Source: Zhengitettix transpicula (taxonomy: Eukaryota > Arthropoda > Insecta > Orthoptera > Tetrigidae). Taken from it: DNA of 64,000 nt. Each line of letters opens with the position of its first letter. The first letter of the stretch is position 1. Below the pieces are notes generated by a model. It saw only the letters and a list, made by a program, of their open reading frames with translations. It was not told where the DNA came from and searched no databases. Below are positions 11,281 to 23,429 of this stretch, in pieces. The DNA is taken from assembly GCA_037074705.1 (NCBI GenBank), contig CM073596.1:22542001-22606000 (forward strand). The letters are read 5' to 3'. Made by a program: the position numbers and the translations under genes.

Positions 11281-12489
11281 TACCCCTACATTAAGTAATG
11301 CATGAATACTATATATATTCTCTAATATATCAGCGAAGTATCGTTAAGAAACAAATAGAATGAACGGAGCTAATAAAATTTCGGTGTCTATATTCTGTAA
11401 ATTCTTCTCTTGAAAATATGGTAAAATTGAACTATTCCTCGAGGAAAATAATTGTATAGTAAAAACTAATGTATTACTTACATTACCTATTCTCGGTTAT
11501 GCATAATCTGGATACACATGTGGTGATAATATCATTGTTGGAAAATCTTCGCAGGCCTAGACCATATCCCTAGTTAGTTTTAAGCAAAGCAGAACACAAT
11601 AAAAAATTTATTCTTCAACGCTTTTGGCTTTGCTTAAAAGTAATTTGTGTTATTCACGGAGAAAAATAATTATGAAAAAATTAATATATACATTAATTAT
11701 ATGAAACGTTGAGTAAACATTAGTAGCGTAACGTGAACATTTATGTATGGTAATTTAAACATTCAAGGTTATATTTATCCTAACAGTGAACTATGCTCGA
11801 GTATTAAGGTATTTCATTTTATGCAACATACACTCTTAGCCGCTTAGTGGGTTGCATAACTTGGGTTGTCAACTCGACAAAACCTTGCACGTTTAAGAAA
11901 TAAAACTTTTGCGATATTTCCTCAGTTAGTATTATCAGATTGATTAATTTTCTCACATAAGACAAAATTTTAATAGACGTGACTTTTCTTGAATTACGAA
12001 ATATTTCTCGGGTTTCGCCCGGGTTAGAACTGCACAACGATATTTGAAGAAGGTACCACTGTCAGTCTTCGAAAAATTTCTTTTGAACGTCTGCAAATCT
12101 GACAGAAATCCAAAACCATTTGCATCGTAAGAAAATACTACTAAACATAATAATGTTTGCAGTTTAACGTTAGTTTGCACAGGATAAATAAATAATTACA
12201 CAAAGTGCATAAATTATAAGATATACTTAACCAAATTTTTCTAGATTTCGGAAAAATATCCAAATAAAACTAAAATGTCTGTGATGATTTGGATGGCGTT
12301 GCTTCTTTTGCAATGCAGAAAAAAGAATTTTTGTGGGAACAGAGGGATTAAACATGATTCTAAAGATATGTTACGGGAAATATTTGTGGTACATAGAGAT
12401 GTAGAGGCGTAGAATTAAAACAGTACTTATAGTAATATATATCTTTCTGATACTTGATCAAGTGTTAATTTATTGTTTATTAAATCTTG
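11281..12489. other. AT-rich DNA, nothing recognised
   Basis: About 1.2 kb of AT-rich sequence. Two overlapping minus-strand frames of 72-75 codons at 11819-12180 carry no recognisable features. Confidence 0.5.
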
Positions 12490-12850
12490 TTAATACTTAC
12501 GGAATCTTTGGCCGGTCTGAGTTTGTAGAGCAGGAGAGTCACCTGGCAGCGATTGATTGCCAGCCTCCCCCAAACAAAGCGACGCCCTGCGTCCCTCCAG
12601 AGAGAAGCAAGTAAGGGCCGCCCGCAGTATCGTTATGCTGACAGATGATCGCATAACAAGGCCGCGAGATTTACGCTCTTCGCGTTTGTTTCGGCGTAAT
12701 TTAGTGCGTGCACCGTGTCCCCGAAGCGATATTTCTTCATCTTTTTTACCGGTATACATTAGCGTTAGGGCCAGACTTTTCCAGCGATGGATTATTGGTT
12801 CCACGCAAGCCAAACCGCGAAATAAATCACTGCCTTACATGTTTGACAAT
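12490..12850 (-). promoter_or_regulatory. GC-rich island, possible minus-strand 5' exon or enhancer
   Basis: CpG-containing island open in two antiparallel frames (107 codons minus, 127 codons plus), which is expected by chance in GC-rich DNA. On the minus strand the open frame runs into TTCC|GTAAGTATT at 12499, a good donor. The island could therefore hold the end of a minus-strand first exon. No acceptor, start context or protein family supports a coding call. Confidence 0.2.
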
Positions 12851-13640
12851 TTGTACTTGAAGTTTAATGGAAACGAAATGATAAAGTGTGATGGCTTTCG
12901 ACGTGCAAATAATACGTATATAAAGACTCTCGGTTACTAACATTTCTAAGTATGTCTCCGAAAATGTCATAATGTGATTCATATATTAATATAGTTAGTG
13001 TTTTTCATATGGGGGTAATATACAATATTTTGTGAAACAGAAGTAACGTTACATTTTACCACGTTAAAATCCGAGCATTAGTCAGAAGCCAAGGTAAGGA
13101 CTTAATCTCTCCCGGAATTTATTTATCGCGAGCCGATTTCTTACTTTATCAGTAACGAATATAAACATTAAATACGTCAAAGGGAACTTGAAAAGTGAGA
13201 AATTATCATAAATTTGTATCCTATATTTCTAGTCCTTTTATTTTAAATGGAAATTTAAGAATAATATTTCATAAACCATACATATAATTGAATACACTAA
13301 ATATATAAAATTTAAGAGACGTCCCAGAAAAATAAAAATATTTTTCAACAACTGCATAAAATTTAAATTTTTTCATGAGTAAATAATTTTAAGTAATATA
13401 TATTTCTTGTTCATAAAATATTTGAGGAATAATTACTATAATATTCAATATCTTTTCTCCAGATACATGTATCTATTTATCTTAAATCCCAACTAATTGA
13501 TAAACTTAAAAACCTAAATAAAAGTAATTATTTTAATATTTAAACCTGAATGTAATGGACAGAGCATGAGTGTAAGTTTCAGCTGAATCATTGTTAGAAG
13601 ATGAATCAGGCGAGTTGATTTTTTCATCATCAGGGTTAAT
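12851..13640. other. AT-rich DNA, nothing recognised
   Basis: AT-rich sequence leading up to the candidate exon at 13659. The last 20 bases (from about 13639) form its pyrimidine tract. Confidence 0.5.
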
Positions 13641-13658
13641 CTCTCTTTTTATTTTTAG

Positions 13659-13712
13659 AACCAAGGCGATAAGGAAGACGGAACAGTAACCAACAATGAT
13701 TTGAAAGTGAAG
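13659..13712 (+). CDS. candidate 54-nt internal exon, function unknown
   Basis: A strong pyrimidine tract and acceptor (ctctctttttatttttag, ending at 13658) is followed by 54 nt, then a moderate donor AAG|GTTTGT. The length is a multiple of three. Exactly one frame is open and it encodes NQGDKEDGTVTNNDLKVK, a charged hydrophilic peptide. The other two frames stop early. This is the pattern of an in-frame cassette microexon adding a linker-like segment. No family is recognised, and the donor is weaker than GTAAGT. It could be a chance coincidence of splice-like words. Confidence 0.3.
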
Positions 13713-13889
13713 GTTTGTTGAGTAGTCAACAATTTCTTCGTTGGAACGTCATGTCTTGGATTATGACTAAATCAAAGACTCCATATTCCGGAAATAATCA
13801 TTCTTGAGGTTCACTTAATTCTCATTCACGTGTATTATGTTTATACTTTCCTCTCTGTATTTGACGATTTTTTAAATCTTCTGCTTTGA

Positions 13890-14620
13890 GGGCCTCGTCT
13901 TGCAGGGCTTGTGTGAGACATTGGTTTGTTACGGTTGGAAGAAACCAACTGCTTCACACCAAGCATGATTGCCTCTCATTTGCTTGCATCAGTAGCAATT
14001 GTGCGCGGGAGTAAGAGATGACATGGAATGGTGAGGGTTTTACAAGACAGGAGATTTATCAGTTCCGGAGCAATCTATCGTTGGTCGTTAATAGCGCCGA
14101 CGCCCTCCTTCGAAGACCCCTGGGCGAGTTCATCAGAGACGCACAAAGGCCTAATCTCAGTGCGGCCATCTCGACCTCTTGTGCGGGAGAGAAAACCGCC
14201 AATCAATTAGATCACGGCGAGGAAACTGTGACGTTATAAACTTCTAGGCTGAGGAGGTTACCGGGGTCGCGTGGTCCAGAGGGGTGGGATTTAATTAAGG
14301 CCCCGCCCGATGCTCGCACTCCCTTCCATCCAGAGCCTTCTCCTCCTTTAAGGATAGGAATCCTGGGCTAATCTCGGTGTCGTAGGCGATTACTCGACGC
14401 GAAATCTTGACTGATTAAAACGACGCCGTTCTTGTGGCCCATTACGAGCTTCGGAGGCTCCCAGGAAATGAAACCCACGGAGGAACAGCTCAGTTAGTGG
14501 TGGCGAGCCTCATCACTCAACTGGGAAAAAATCGTGGATCAGGAAGAGCCCTGTTTCCTTTATCTTTTCCGGTTAAGCGCAACCATTATCGTCGTAATGC
14601 CCTTTACAAAGTCACTGCCT
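13890..14620. promoter_or_regulatory. GC-richer island, candidate regulatory DNA
   Basis: About 700 bp of CpG-containing single-copy DNA with homeodomain-type cores such as 'caatcaattagatca' (about 14199) and 'tttaattaag' (about 14290). Frames of 60-73 codons (14018-14239 in two registers; 14434-14631) are open together, which argues against coding. The regulatory role is inferred from composition only. Confidence 0.25.
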
Positions 14621-14890
14621 TAAGTCAGTAAAATACATATACATCTAAGAATGGAAGATGCAATATCCATCCTAGTTTAAGTTTAATAAGGTTATTACCA
14701 GATTTCAGTCACATGAAAGAAAAATTTATTCAAAACTCTTTTATATAGGACTAATATTAAATTAATTTGAAATCTAACCATAGAAAATCTTAGAAGTGTA
14801 AAAAATCACATTTATGAGAATATTTAAGATATTTGAATAAATTTTAATTTATAATATTAATAAATCATTTAGGTCTGATCTCTTACTGTT

Positions 14891-14932
14891 TACCTGATCA
14901 AGTCCCAAATTAGGGACGAAACGTATGTGATA
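14891..14932 (+). ncRNA. hammerhead-ribozyme-like relic
   Basis: CTGATCA (14894-14900) is followed by a 5-bp hairpin GTCCC/GGGAC around 'aaatta' and then GAAAC (14918-14922). The hammerhead core is CUGANGA, stem II, GAAA, as found in Penelope-like elements and retrozymes. Here the conserved G8 is C. One extra A precedes stem II, and the word after the GTAT loop is GTG, not a cleavable GUH. It is therefore probably an inactive relic. Related motifs lie at 50291, 50396, 50744, 54594 and 63529. Confidence 0.4.
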
Positions 14933-15059
14933 AATTTTTCTAACTATATTCATCACATTTTTAATTAATATTTAATTATCTTTTTGGCAGTTATATTTTT
15001 TGTGTTTGTGTTATTGCAGTCAGATAAATATCAATGTTAATAATGTACGTAAAGTAGCG
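14933..15059. other. AT-rich flank of the hammerhead-like motif
   Basis: May be the remaining 3' part of the same decayed retroelement. No boundary is visible. Confidence 0.3.
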
Positions 15060-15470
15060 GTGTAGGTATGCAACCTGTCGGGTTGGCTGTCTGCGTCAGA
15101 CCAGGATTCCTGGAAGAGACGAGGAATTCGAGGGATACATTAGCGTTAAATGTTCAATAACTACCCGTTATACGCACGACTTGTGCGGTATACATACAGC
15201 AATTCCGTGAGCATAAGTTGGAGTTGTTGCGCTTTGGAGTCCAATGAAAGGCGTGGGATTCCTCGTGGGCAAAGGGCAGACGTCATAGGACATTCTTGCA
15301 CGTCATTAGCCTTGCTTAACAACGCTAACTATGTAGCGCCGCAGCTCAAACAAACGACTCCTCGCTGCAAAACACAACCCTTGCACCAAGCTTTCTCTCG
15401 GAAGTCGATAAGTACTTGGACCGCGTTATTATTTAGCAACTACGCACTCCTGGCTTTCTAAGTTCTTGAT
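15060..15470. promoter_or_regulatory. GC-richer island
   Basis: Moderately GC-rich single-copy sequence. The 103-codon frame at 15150-15461 lacks any domain, start context or splice sites and is not called. Confidence 0.2.
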
Positions 15471-15719
15471 TTTCGGTGGGCTGGTTGCTTTCACTTCTGA
15501 CAAAGAAAACAGGAGATTTCAAAAAAATGTCAGAGTTAGGTAAAATAATCATTATTCTAATTTCAAATAATTTTTCACTGCCGTTTTTAAACTATGAATC
15601 CAAACGAATATTTTAATAAAACAGATATTTTGAATTAAAGTTGTTTACGAAGGTCTTGTAAATTCTCTGGTCTAAAGAAGAATAGATCTACTCCATCACC
15701 AAACAAAGTTGATTTCACT

Positions 15720-15830
15720 ATGGATTTCATTAACCATGGTCAATGGCCGCCTTCCCCGCTCGTGCATCAATTAACGCCATAAATTAATAATATTCATCGA
15801 TCAGATTGCGACAGAAAACATTTCAGTCCT
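15720..15830. promoter_or_regulatory. short homeodomain-motif cluster
   Basis: Within about 100 bp there are 'ttaaccatggtcaatgg', 'gcatcaattaac', 'gccataaattaataat' and 'attcatcgatcagattg'. These include AATTAA, CCATAAA (caudal/Abd-B-like) and ATCGAT cores. The cluster is embedded in AT-rich DNA, so chance is hard to exclude. Confidence 0.2.
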
Positions 15831-16885
15831 TCTTAGTTATATCACATATAGATTTCAATAAGAAAAATATCGGTTTCAATATTCTCTACAAAATACATCT
15901 CCATTCTGATTAATTTATTCTGTTTTTAGAATTGTTAATTTATTATTTATTTACATATATAACTACATTAAAATACTTTAAGTGTATATATTTACATTCA
16001 GTATAATTGAAAATGAGTATAGTCAATATAAAAAAACATAAATCAGAAAACTGAATATGGACAGAATATTTCTTATATATGCTTAAAAATCTAATTCTCT
16101 GACGTTAGGAAAATTTTTATAGGATACGTGAGCATTTTTTTGAAATCCATGTGATTTTAAGATACTTTGTCTTATGAAAATAATGATCATGATATTACTG
16201 CCTATAAATTAGTGTTTCTGGGTATTGAAATTCAAGCTGACTATTTTACAAGATTAGCACCTCAACCCAAGAGTCATTAAATAGGTTAAGCTTTACTGGT
16301 GTTTCTTCTCCTATGTACCATAACTAACGGATCTCTTATGGTCAAAATTTAGCACCCAACATTAAACGTAGTCCAACGTTTATCGATAAAAATTCTGATC
16401 ATAAAATTTTTATTTTTATACTAAAAAAGGGACTTATTATAGTAGTACAGTATTCTTACTCTAGCGTATTTGGAAAATAAGATATTTTTGGAAATTTAAA
16501 ACGCGATATAATGTTTTATATTAAGTGTAGTTATTCTCCTCTAGGATATAAGTGATACATTAAGGATATTTTATCTGAACATAAATGAGAAAACTTAATG
16601 CATGATTCAGGAAAATGTAAGTAAACATTAAAATTCAAAATATTTTATTGCACAAGCAGTGAGATTTTCGAACTATTGTGTACAAAAACAAGAGAGTAAA
16701 TAAAATTGCTAACATTATTCTTACAACTGAACTAATTTTCAGCTACCTCACGTGACCAGAAAATTGTCTCTTTTTTTTTGTTTGTAATTGCGATCCTCTA
16801 CGGCGAATTAGAGATTGCTTTGTTCAATATACACATGAAAAATTGAGTACCGCAGTTTTTATATCGACGCTCAAAAATTGCGTAT
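15831..16885. other. AT-rich DNA, nothing recognised
   Basis: About 1 kb of AT-rich sequence with no repeat or coding signal. Confidence 0.5.
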
Positions 16886-17300
16886 TATTGTAAATACTTT
16901 GAAATGGCTTTATGGTATGTAAACAATGGCGGGTGTAGTGACAATGGGCAAGGAATGTGTTGCACATGTCTGCGGAATGCTGCAATAACGGCGGCGAGCT
17001 CTGCAGGCCCGCGGGGGCGGCTCACAATAAATCAACAATTGTTTCAGATTACGGGCTTAGCCGGGGCGAGGCCCTTTATCGCGTCCAGCATTCCGCCGCG
17101 CAGCGCCGCGCCGCCCGGTGTCACAGCGTCGAGTTGGTTCAACTTCCTTTTGTGCTCTGAAATATCGCCGTTCGTTCCGGGCTGTGCTGGCCCGTGTGAC
17201 CAACTTGCGCCAGCTCGCAACTTTCAGCCGGAAACGAAAACCCGACCAGCTACTGTCCTACCCAAATACATACAACCCTCCAAAAACATTAATATTTTCT
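16886..17300. promoter_or_regulatory. GC-rich island with Fox and Sox motifs
   Basis: Starts with a forkhead core GTAAACA (16919-16925) overlapping ACAATGG (16923-16929). A second ACAATGG lies at 16941-16947 and a palindromic ACAATTGT at 17035-17042. A CpG-dense core sits near 17090-17120. The combination resembles a developmental enhancer or promoter island. Three frames up to 132 codons are open at once because the DNA is GC-rich. None shows a domain. Confidence 0.3.
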
Positions 17301-17689
17301 GAAGTGGCTCTTGGGACCACAAATATCGCTAAGTGCGTTTTTAATTTTCTGACAGACTGAACACGTTATTAATAATTCATCACAGTTGTCTGATATTGAC
17401 TAGTATTGGTTCTTCATGGATATTATAGCTGCCTTCTTATCCCAGATCGGTCAAATTTCTATTAGAAAGTAACGTATTATTTGTTAAGGTTCCATGATAT
17501 CAGAAATAAACTTGTGTGCTCTATACCAGCCACCAATTTACCAATAAATTTACGAGGAGCCCATTTAAATTAGATTAATTTGGAAGCCAACATAAAACAA
17601 CAGCTTTAACTTAACGTTAACTCGAAATAAATGGTGTGTGTGGAGCCTGAAAGAAGTTTTACTTGCATGGTTGAGTTCGTAATTTGTCC
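17301..17689. other. AT-rich DNA, nothing recognised
   Basis: No feature supported. Confidence 0.5.
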
Positions 17690-17910
17690 TACCGTCTTCA
17701 CTCACCCCTTCTGCTTCTTACTGTCTCACTTCGTTATCGGGAAAGAAAGCCTCGCGCTAAAACAAGAGTTGGTTGTTAGTAAACTTGGACTGCCCAGGGG
17801 CTGACAGTGGAAAACACGCGATGACACTCTGCTTTAGCCACTTAGCGCCTTTCCCCGAGAAGGAAACGAACTCGCAAGGAGTTCATTCCGTTGGACAGTA
17901 CTTCAAAGCT
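17690..17910. promoter_or_regulatory. small GC-richer island
   Basis: A compact, single-copy, balanced-composition patch between AT-rich flanks. No specific motif stands out, so the call rests on composition only. Confidence 0.15.
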
Positions 17911-18246
17911 GGAGAACACTACAATTTGCCAATGCGGTATTGACACATGAAGTTACAGCATTTAAGTTACACGCACAAAATGTAATATTTGTCAGATAAT
18001 AATTCAGGAGTTACTGATTTAATTAAAATACGCATTGGCAATTTTTTCGATGTTTGTTGGAAAGCAAGTGTGTCAGTATAGCGGTCCTTGAGGATAGAGA
18101 TTCCGACTCTCCGCAGCTTCCTCAGGAGCATAGATGCAATAATTGTGATAAACTGATGACCTAGAGCCATTAGGAAGGTCATAAATATACAATGGTCCTC
18201 GAGATGTAAATAGCAAATAGCGGAATGGAACCGTGAGTCACGTAGG

Positions 18247-18481
18247 GAAAGAATGGAAGTGATCGCTTTGGGAAATTGAAGTAGGACCAAAGTTAAAGAT
18301 GTGAAAAGCATAAGAAGTATGAAATGTGAGTGGTTAAGATACACAGGACAGAGGCAGAGTTCACAACCCTGCAACCCACTAAATAATAAGCGACAATGAA
18401 GGTCACTTTATTACGAAGAAGAAGGTTGTCGAAAGACAAAATGGACTAGTAGAATGAAAGGGGAAATGAGACGGAAATAAT
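18247..18481 (+). pseudogene. LINE reverse-transcriptase C-terminal relic
   Basis: The + strand reads RTKVKDVKSIRSMKCEWLRY, TGQRQSSQPCNPLNNKRQ, a stop, then RSLYYEEEGCRKTKWTSRMK before a final stop. This follows the insect non-LTR retrotransposon C-terminal pattern RTKVKDV...LKW.WAGHVAR...GRQ.TRW.DDIK. The core tryptophans and the late K-W-T are kept. Internal stops and the lack of an upstream polymerase show a dead fragment. A hydrophobic 135-codon open frame on the opposite strand (17967-18374) overlaps it and is taken as an antisense shadow. The exact LINE clade cannot be assigned. Confidence 0.55.
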
Positions 18482-18879
18482 GTAAATACATATCGAGGGT
18501 TAATAAGAGAATGGAAAACAGTATTTTTTACGCAAAGTCAATAACTTTGAACAGTAAATAATTATGGATGTAGATAAGTCGATTATAAAACTTTATAAAC
18601 TTAACAGCCTGTTAAGGAATATTAATATAAAAGTAAGTTTCAGGAAATTTGATTTTACAACTCGGGTGAAATATATAATCACATTTTTGTAAAGACGACG
18701 TACTTCTTTATTTACTATCAACCTTTAATTTGTCACAAATTTTGTCTGTAAAAATTATTTAAGCAAATTGGAACGTTTTAATATTGTGAAACAAATTTCG
18801 CTAATTGCATTGTTACTAATAATGTTTATTTTACTGAAGTACGGATTAAATTTTATTACGCTTCAATTTTAATGGCTGC
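18482..18879. other. AT-rich DNA, nothing recognised
   Basis: Sequence between the LINE relic and the next island, possibly including LINE 3' UTR. Confidence 0.4.
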
Positions 18880-19330
18880 GGCATCCCTGGACTCTAAATA
18901 ATGGGACAGTTATAATAATTGCATTAACGATAACGTATCCCCCCACAAATCTAAAGTTTCATAAAGCTACCACGTTTGCCATAATCTGACTTTGCATTAT
19001 TAAAGTCGGGTCACTTTTTGAAAACGCCATGTGTCAATTAACATTAATTAGCGATATGGTTGCATGTTTATTCGAAATGGTCACTAATGCTGCATTAACT
19101 AATGCGTATGTCATTCAATATTCATAATGAGTGGCAATATTCCGCGTACCCAGCGCTGTTTACTGCTAAATGGCGCTTCATTTGAGTTGTTACATGACAA
19201 CGGACCGACGCGGTGGCAGCTGGAGCAAGTTTAAAAGGGGTTTTTGCAAGCTATTAAGTTGTCACGCGACCACACGTCACAAATATGGGCGTTGGGTTAT
19301 TCAGTATAAAAATCAGGCACACGCTTCAAC
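18880..19330. promoter_or_regulatory. candidate enhancer rich in homeodomain cores
   Basis: A long non-repetitive stretch with many TAAT/ATTA cores in a non-simple context: gtcaattaacattaattag (19033-19051), 'gctgcattaactaatgcg' (about 19089-19106) and 'tcaatattcataatgagtgg' (about 19114-19133). CpG-rich unique DNA follows (19140-19290). The look is that of conserved non-coding DNA near a developmental regulator. There is no open frame of note. Function is inference. Confidence 0.35.
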
Positions 19331-20819
19331 AATTAAAGTGATTTGACCACAGTTGAAGGTGATAAGGCTGACATAAGTTGAATATAGCTGTAATAGCTAT
19401 TTTTTTTCCACAAAACAACTTTTACCAAGATTATTCCATTTTCTACCGTTATTAAGATGCATGGCATGTAACATTGCCTTTAAAGTTTCTTATTTACGTT
19501 GCAGAGCTGCAATTATATAATACTTTCAGTAGTTATTTCCATACGTAACGTGGCTGAATTCACAATCTTTCGGATTCCCATTCATCAACGTTATATTCTG
19601 TAGACAGTATATTCACATATATGGAATGAAAGGGTTGATATCATAAACTAATTTATTTCATTAGTACTCCATTAAAAAAGTTTTAAGTAAATAAATAAAA
19701 AAAAATTAGTTATGAAACACTAATAAAAGCGTTACATAAATGGGAATTTAATAATAAAAATTATCATATACATAATGAAATAAAAATTATTACAATATTA
19801 AATACATAAAAGAGAGTCCATCAAAGAGAAATTTTAATAAAAAATGTAGGAGAGTATAAAAAATGCAATTTCAGGCATGGGCTATTTAAATGGAAAATTT
19901 GATCCATAAATAGACAAACGTTTAATTTTTCGGATAAAAATATTGATCTCAAATATATATGTAGACATATATATTATTAAGGAAGCAGGAAAGGAATTCG
20001 TAATACTTAAAAAATAAACCAGTCACACTTTAGTTAAAACGCAGTCGTGACACCAAGTTGCTATTACGCAGAGAAAGTGAGGAAACAGGGACAGTTAATG
20101 TTCTTAAAATTATAGTTATATAGAAAATAAGTCATGAAAAGTGTCATTTATCTGTGACTACAACTACCTCTTTTTATTAATTCAAGTGTGTTTTGTATTA
20201 TCTCTAAATACCCCTCTTGACTTGAATTTGGACAAATATAAAGCCTTTATTTCATTTTCAGAATGTAGAAATGTAATTATGAAAACTCATTGAACTCACT
20301 TAATTCGTCTTTGAGTTTATCCCGTTCAACCTGCCAGACAGACGCGTTAACGTTTTGTTTATTAGAATAAACCTAAGTAACTTGTGCTTGTTTCAAACAA
20401 AGGCGAAAGTTTCTTAATTCGGATTTTCGAAAGACGAAGTCTAGTGACGTGAAGACAAATTGAGTCCCATTGTTCAGCATCTTTATAGATTTGGAGCTAA
20501 ATAATTTGAACTATTTCGGGAATGTTGGTACGAAGAAAGGTACTTGTTCTGTATGGATCAATGAAGCACATGATTTCACTTTTCAGCTTCATTCAAAGGC
20601 GTCTTTCCATATTTTCTCTGTTTACCACGATCCTCGTTTTTCCTGAACTCAAGTTTAATTGAAACTCCGAATATGAGGACTATCGGTACATTTTAATATC
20701 CGTTGTAATTTATGATCTGTGTCCGTCATATTTTTAATTCTGACGTTGAAACGGTATGCCATTTTGTTTAGTAAACAACTGAGAATTGTGTCTAAGCTGA
20801 CACAGTTTTAATTGTTGCC
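19331..20819. other. AT-rich DNA, nothing recognised
   Basis: About 1.5 kb, very AT-rich at 19660-19990. No repeat family or coding signal. Confidence 0.5.
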
Positions 20820-21260
20820 TCTCTCTGGTTACTGAGCGGACTGCTGAGTATTCGTGTATTGCCTATGCTTTATCGCGGCGGATAAATTAGTGCTGCCGTC
20901 GTTTGTGTGTATATTCGAGTAACAGCTCCATCGCGGCCTTTGTGTGTAATGGATGCTCGCATTCCGATACACGGAAACGAGCTATTCTGCAGCCAGACGG
21001 AGAGGACGGCAAGCACAAAATAAATAAGAGGTAATGAAAGAGGAAGAGAAAAAGAATCTGCCAACGGACAGAAAAGAGAGGAAGGCGACATATAATTGGT
21101 TTCCACTTTTCCGGCGATAAATCTCTGTACAGAGAGGCAAGGCGACGGGCGGCATCTTAATTTTTTCTGGCGGTTCGCAAGGAAAATCCGTGTAATAAAA
21201 ACGTTCCTTTAAAGAAAAGCCGCGCCTCCCCATCATACAAAAATAATCAAGTTCAAGACT
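20820..21260. promoter_or_regulatory. GC-richer island
   Basis: CpG-containing sequence with a purine-rich run near 21030-21090. Minus-strand frames of 78 and 143 codons overlap each other in different registers and show no domain, so they are treated as chance. Confidence 0.2.
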
Positions 21261-21378
21261 AGAGGGCGTAGAAACGACGAGAATGTGATGTTGAATACCG
21301 TTACTTAATATAATTGATGCTAGAGAATTGAAATTGTGATGAATCATTAATAATAAGAATGATATCAGCTCATAAAGG

Positions 21379-21397
21379 ATATATATATATATATATA
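21379..21397. repeat. (TA)n microsatellite
   Basis: About nine TA units. Confidence 0.9.
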
Positions 21398-21399
21398 AT

Positions 21400-23429
21400 G
21401 TAGAGATCAACAATTTGTAATGTAAGTGTTATTTAATAATTTTTGTTTAATATTATTGTCGGCGTAACTTTAAGGCCAGAGCATTGTAAAGAACAGACAG
21501 TGTGGCACAAGAATGCAGAGATCGTCGGAAAAGCGTATGTAATACATAACTTTGGCGGAAACAGCCAGAGTGTTTTTGGAGCCTGACCAGTGTGGTCATG
21601 GCGAAAAAGTGTGTCGGTCATGGAGCACGAGTCTGGTTTGTAATGCAAAAGAAAATGTTTTGAAGCTTGTCTTGGGACTTAAACCAATTTTTTTATAAAA
21701 AAGTAGGACGACGTAAAGTTTGTGAACAGTTGTTAGAGAGGCGCCGGAATTTAGTGTTGTGAAACAATATAGTAATCAGTGTTATGGCCTGTTGTTTAAA
21801 TATTTTCATTAAAAGTAAATAACTGTGAAGTTCACAATTCGTACGGTACCAGCTCTAAATAAAATGGCACGTAGAAACTTTATTTTGTAAATTTTGATGT
21901 AAATATAATTTACCGTCAGATTTCCCCTCTTTATATTTAGATTCTTTTACACAACTTATTATTGTAAATTTAATTTGTATTTCTTTTTGTAACACTTTTG
22001 GTGGTAACTGCAAATCACTATCATTATTAGAGACCCTATCAGCGGCTCTGAGGTTATGAGTATCATTAAAGATAGGAAATTTGTTAAAAAAATTAATATG
22101 TACAAAAATTAAAGTAAATTGAAATTGCAGTAAATAATTTTGTGTTAAGTTTTTAAAAATTTGTTTAATTCAAGGATAAATCCTATAAGTTACCTTTTCC
22201 TTTGAAAATTAAAGGTTTTTTACTTAATTTGACACGAGGGCCGGTCTGAAAAATATGTATGTGCGTAGAACACAACGTGTGATGTCACGGAGTTTCCCGA
22301 CATAGTTCTAGGCTAGAAAAATAGTCATTTTAGAATTAAATTTCTAAATTATAAACTGAAATATTTGTTTTGATTGTAAGTAATAAGGATTTAAAAACAT
22401 TTTCCTATTATGTGTAAGTAAGCTCTATTCTAATACAAAGAACACGAATTACCAAAAAAATGTATAATTTTGTGGCATTTCTGGACTTGAAAGGAAGCAT
22501 TCAACAATGAAAATTGTACAAAAATGATATTCTGAGGATGATAGTCTCAAACTGTAGGAAAATAAAAAATATAATTTTCAAGTGTCGTTTGGCAAAAGAG
22601 TAAATGAATAGAAAGAAGACAACATTATAATGTGTTAGTATGACCTACGTTATTTTTCATATTCCTTGAAAGCCTATGGATATTAATTAATAAAATTACG
22701 GGCTGAACGAATACCATATCTTAAAATTTTCAGATACTGTGACAAGAGAAAACAGAAAATTTTAAAAAAATTCGAAATAAAAAATGTGAGAAAACATATG
22801 TGAATAAATGTTATTTTAATAATTACTCTTAAATAAGGAAAAAACTAAAGTAATTATTAATAAGATATAATCGTACAGAAAATACGGAATAGGTTCCTAC
22901 GCTGTGGAAGAAGTAGCAGGATTAGTTAGGATGGATGCAGTAAAGCAGAACACATAAACAGAATAGCGATGGCGGAGGCTCATGGAATGCAATTGGAATG
23001 TAGAAAATTTGTTCTTAAAATAAGTTCAGGGTTGCAATGATATGAAATATTGAAATATCTAAAAGAAGATGACTGGAAGCTCAAGATGGAATAGTTATAA
23101 AGTTTAATTGTTGACCTATACCAAATTTACGTCTCGTTGTGTATTTAAATATGAATTATTTAGCTACTGCAATTTTCAACTGGAAACATACAAGTTTATT
23201 TACACTGCTGTAGCAAAATTAAAAAAATATATTTTAAATAATTTTTAAAAAGTAAAATCAATGTTAGACAGTTGTTATTTTCGGACGTCCTATTTTTAAC
23301 ACAGTTCGGGTATTTTCGTTTTTACCCAGCATCAATTAAAGCTAATGTTTCATTAGTTATAGGAATCCTGTTGTGAAAAAAAAGTTTTTAAATTGTGCAA
23401 CGGTGGAAAATGTATTGTATGATTCTAGT
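21400..23429. other. AT-rich DNA, nothing recognised
   Basis: About 2 kb without a supported gene or repeat. The short patch 21460-21650 is less AT-rich but has no recognisable content. Confidence 0.5.

Noticed and set aside
16904..17302. 132-codon frame, the longest outside repeats
   Set aside because: Three overlapping frames are open in a CpG-rich island, with low-complexity A/S/P composition and no domain.
17967..18374. Hydrophobic 135-codon frame on the minus strand, resembling a membrane protein
   Set aside because: It lies antisense to a recognisable LINE C-terminal relic; the hydrophobic character follows from the complement of that sequence.
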